A DNA stretch of 10,306 nucleotides from Pseudomonadota bacterium (lineage in GTDB: Bacteria > Myxococcota_A > UBA796 > SXON01), in the NCBI GenBank assembly GCA_005776735.1, contig SXOM01000441.1, positions 1 through 10,306 on the forward strand, given 5' to 3'. The position numbers and the translations under genes are program-made. Positions 7,933-10,306 of the stretch are shown piece after piece. The notes under the pieces are model-generated. The model saw only the letters and a program-made list of their open reading frames with translations. It searched no databases and was not told where the DNA came from. Numbering within the stretch: the stretch's first letter is position 1; each line of letters opens with the position of its first letter.

Positions 7933-7950
7933 TGGCAAGGCCTGTGCCAG
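7933..7950 (-). promoter_or_regulatory. Sigma-54 (-24/-12) promoter of the dioxygenase-exporter operon
   Basis: Read on the minus strand the site is CTGGCACAGGCCTTGCCA. It keeps TGGCAC and TTGC with the obligatory GG-N10-GC spacing of sigma-54 promoters; the consensus G after TGGCAC is A here. Transcription would start near 7923. This leaves a leader of about 18 bases that contains the AGGAG ribosome-binding site. Confidence 0.65.
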
Positions 7951-8041
7951 GGGCGCCGAGGCGAGGCCCCCGAGGCGCGATCTTCTCCGCCTGCAAGCGC
8001 AGGGACGGGGCGTCCGCGCCGCGCCGTGCCGGCGGTCCGCC

Positions 8042-8069
8042 ATGTTTCGAGATGATTTCAGTGAAACAT
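8042..8069. promoter_or_regulatory. Inverted repeat 1, candidate activator (enhancer) site
   Basis: atgtttc (8042-8048) and gaaacat (8063-8069) are perfect inverse complements separated by 14 bases. The centre lies about 118 bases upstream of the predicted rightward start and about 132 bases upstream of the leftward one. Both distances are normal for sigma-54 activator binding sites. The factor is unknown. Confidence 0.5.
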
Positions 8070-8071
8070 CT

Positions 8072-8091
8072 GCGAAACACCGTCGTTTCGC
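8072..8091. promoter_or_regulatory. Inverted repeat 2, candidate activator (enhancer) site
   Basis: gcgaaac (8072-8078) and gtttcgc (8085-8091) are perfect inverse complements with a 6-base spacer. The gaaac/gtttc half-sites of both repeats start at 8044, 8063, 8074 and 8085, so the last three are 11 bases apart, about one helical turn. The shared half-site suggests that one protein binds both repeats. Confidence 0.55.
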
Positions 8092-8145
8092 CGACGACCA
8101 CGGACCAATCGTCAATATCCTCATGAATTCGGACCCCCGCGCCCC

Positions 8146-8162
8146 CCGGCACGCCCGTTGCA
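8146..8162 (+). promoter_or_regulatory. Sigma-54 (-24/-12) promoter of the DUF1641-SQR operon
   Basis: The site reads CCGGCACGCCCGTTGCA. It has GGCACG, exact GG-N10-GC spacing (GG at 8148-8149, GC at 8160-8161) and TTGCA; only the first T of TGGCACG is changed to C. The predicted start is near 8173, giving a leader of about 20 bases with GGAG at 8185-8188 before the ATG at 8194. Confidence 0.65.
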
Positions 8163-8193
8163 ACGTTTCGTCGCGAGCCAACCCCGGAGCCCC

Positions 8194-8900
8194 ATGCCCG
8201 ACCACGGGAACGACGCGATCCTCGCGTCCCTGGACCGCCTGCACACGCGCCTGGACCGGATCGAGTCCCGCCTCGCCCCGCTCGAAGCGACGCTCGCCCA
8301 CGCCCCCGGCGCGGTGGCGATGTTCACCGACACGGTGGACCACCTCGCAGCGCGGGCCGGCGAAGGGGAGCTCGACGCGCGGATGCAGGCCGCGGTGCGG
8401 GTCCTGGACCGCGCGACGCGCCCCGACGCCCTGGCCGCGCTCGAGGCGCTCCTGGCCCGCGTGGACCGTCTGGGGCCGACCCTGGAGCTCCTCGAACAGG
8501 CACCCGGCGCCGTCTCGATGGCGGTGGACTCCTTCGACGACATGGCGGCGCGCGTCGCCGAGACGGGCATCCCGCTCCACGAACGTGTCCAGGTGCTCCT
8601 CGGCGCCACGGAGCGCCTCACCTCGCCGGCCGCGCTCGAGGTGCTCAAGGTCGTGACGACGCGCCTAAACGAGATCCACGCGCTCTTGGAGAGCGGCGTG
8701 CTCGATCCCGAAGCGGTCCGGGTGGTCAGCCTCGCGGGCCGCGCGCTGGTCGCGAGCAAGGCCTGCGAGTGCGGCCCGATCGGCCCCGTGGGGGCCGCCC
8801 TCGCGCTCACCGAGCCCGAGGTCAAGCGCGCGCTCGGCTTCGCCGTCGCCTTCGCCCGTCAGTTCGGCACCGCCCTCGACACCCCCGCCTTGGAGTCCAA

Positions 8901-8904
<4 letters not shown>
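8194..8904 (+). CDS. DUF1641 protein with an internal tandem duplication
   Basis: This 236-residue, mostly helical soluble protein ends in a DUF1641 domain (about 185-225: KACECGPIGPVGAALAL, then VKRALGFAVAFAR). DUF1641 proteins are known as neighbours of SQR-like flavoproteins; their role is not established. The N-terminal part starts with a heptad-like helix (LDRLHTRLDRIESRLAPLE, about 13-31). It then has two copies of a 65-66 residue unit, at 36-101 and 102-166. Each starts A-P-G-A-V and ends L-L-E, and about a third of positions are identical by eye. C191 and C193 form a CxC pair at the entry to the DUF1641 domain. The ATG at 8194 has GGAG at 8185-8188 and lies about 20 bases after the sigma-54 promoter's predicted start. 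An upstream TTG at 8158 overlaps that promoter and is rejected. The stop overlaps the SQR start as ATGA. Confidence 0.85.
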
Positions 8905-10082
<1,178 letters not shown>

Positions 10083-10102
10083 GGGGCCCGGGCCCGCCGG
10101 GC

Positions 10103-10137
10103 AAGACGCGGCGGCCCGGGGCGCGGGTCGGCGTCTT
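10103..10137 (+). terminator. Candidate terminator hairpin after SQR
   Basis: aagacgc (10103-10109) pairs with gcgtctt (10131-10137), the same outer stem as in copy 1 at 4084-4118. It begins 20 bases after the SQR stop and just after a 12-base palindrome, gggcccgggccc, at 10084-10095. There is no T tract, so termination is inferred from position and conservation only. Confidence 0.35.
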
Positions 10138-10192
10138 CGGGGCGGGGCAAACGTCTGACGTGGGTCGGGACGAAGTCACCCCCGGGTCCTGC

Positions 10193-10280
10193 CGGGCCGG
10201 GTGAAATTGGCGCTCGCTCCCCCGCCAGTTCGCCGCAAGCGGCGAACCGGCGCTCCGCTCGGCCAATTCCACCCGACCCG
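10193..10280. mobile_element. Palindromic (MITE- or REP-like) insertion inside the repeat
   Basis: The left arm (10193-10211) and right arm (10262-10280) are inverse complements over 19 bases with two mismatches by eye. In the middle, ttcgccgc and gcggcgaa (10229-10246) form a perfect eight-pair stem around two bases, extended by cgccag/ccggcg with one mismatch. The whole could fold as one long hairpin with an internal loop. It corresponds to the segment missing from copy 1, so it looks inserted. No transposase and no clean target duplication are visible; its few AT-rich bases (gaaattgg, ccaattcc) stand out from the surroundings. Confidence 0.6.
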
Positions 10281-10306
10281 TCACCCGCCGCGTCACCGAA
10301 CCGGCC

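Larger units (their letters stand above)
10099..10306. repeat. Structured dispersed repeat, copy 2 (interrupted, runs to window edge)
   Basis: This is the second copy of the element at 4080-4199, starting 16 bases after the SQR stop. 10099-10195 and 10283-10306 align with copy 1, and an 87-base insertion (10196-10282) separates them. The outer stem aagacgc/gcgtctt is conserved (10103-10109 with 10131-10137), whereas the bases between have drifted. No gene is seen between 10083 and the window end. A minus-strand open frame here is low in coding character and is explained by the repeat. Confidence 0.75.

Noticed and set aside
7906..8193. Small genes, tRNA or riboswitch in the divergent region
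   Set aside because: No cloverleaf or riboswitch core was recognised. Open frames here lack ribosome-binding sites and overlap the sigma-54 promoters and inverted repeats, which explain the region better.
10196..10282. Clean target-site duplication flanking the palindromic insertion
   Set aside because: acccg occurs three times near the right end, but no matching direct repeat brackets both ends, so a classical transposition footprint cannot be claimed.

Overview
This is a very GC-rich bacterial window with dense, overlapping genes and strong G/C preference at third codon positions. The shell proteins closely resemble, from memory, those of the microcompartment of the myxobacterium Haliangium ochraceum. 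A myxobacterium-like organism (Myxococcota) is therefore the best guess; this rests on recalled similarity, not on an alignment.

Layout. Positions 1-136 (minus) hold the start of a lipoprotein gene cut by the window edge. Positions 245-4070 (plus) form one compact bacterial microcompartment (BMC) operon in the order BMC-T, BMC-H, BMC-P, CoA-acylating aldehyde dehydrogenase, BMC-T, BMC-P, BMC-P. It supplies the facets (H, T) and vertices (three P paralogues) of a protein shell plus a single cargo enzyme. That enzyme has its own N-terminal encapsulation-type helix. No signature enzyme that would make the aldehyde, no alcohol dehydrogenase and no phosphotransacylase is present in the window. Positions 4071-4451 contain no convincing gene but hold a structured dispersed repeat. 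Positions 4452-6304 (plus) hold a DUF502 membrane protein translationally coupled to an Old Yellow Enzyme-family flavin oxidoreductase.

Positions 6311-10082 form a sulfide-oxidation cluster of two divergent operons. The minus operon encodes a persulfide-dioxygenase-like metallo-beta-lactamase-fold protein followed by a TauE/SafE (TSUP) exporter. The plus operon encodes a DUF1641 protein coupled to a type II (mitochondrial-like) sulfide:quinone oxidoreductase. The expected route is sulfide to persulfide (SQR), persulfide to sulfite (dioxygenase), and possible sulfite export (TSUP). The 288-base divergent intergenic region carries a good sigma-54 (-24/-12) promoter match facing each operon, with two nested inverted repeats between them at enhancer distance. 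This fits the known sigma-54/FisR type of control of sulfide-oxidation genes, although no regulator gene lies in the window.

The repeat at 4080-4199 recurs at 10099-10306. Both copies begin just downstream of the last stop codon of an operon, and the second is interrupted by an 87-base insertion built as a long imperfect palindrome.

The points most worth following up are the BMC operon without a visible aldehyde source, the paired sigma-54 promoters with a shared operator, the internally duplicated DUF1641 protein with a CxC motif, and the operon-end repeat family with its palindromic insertion.
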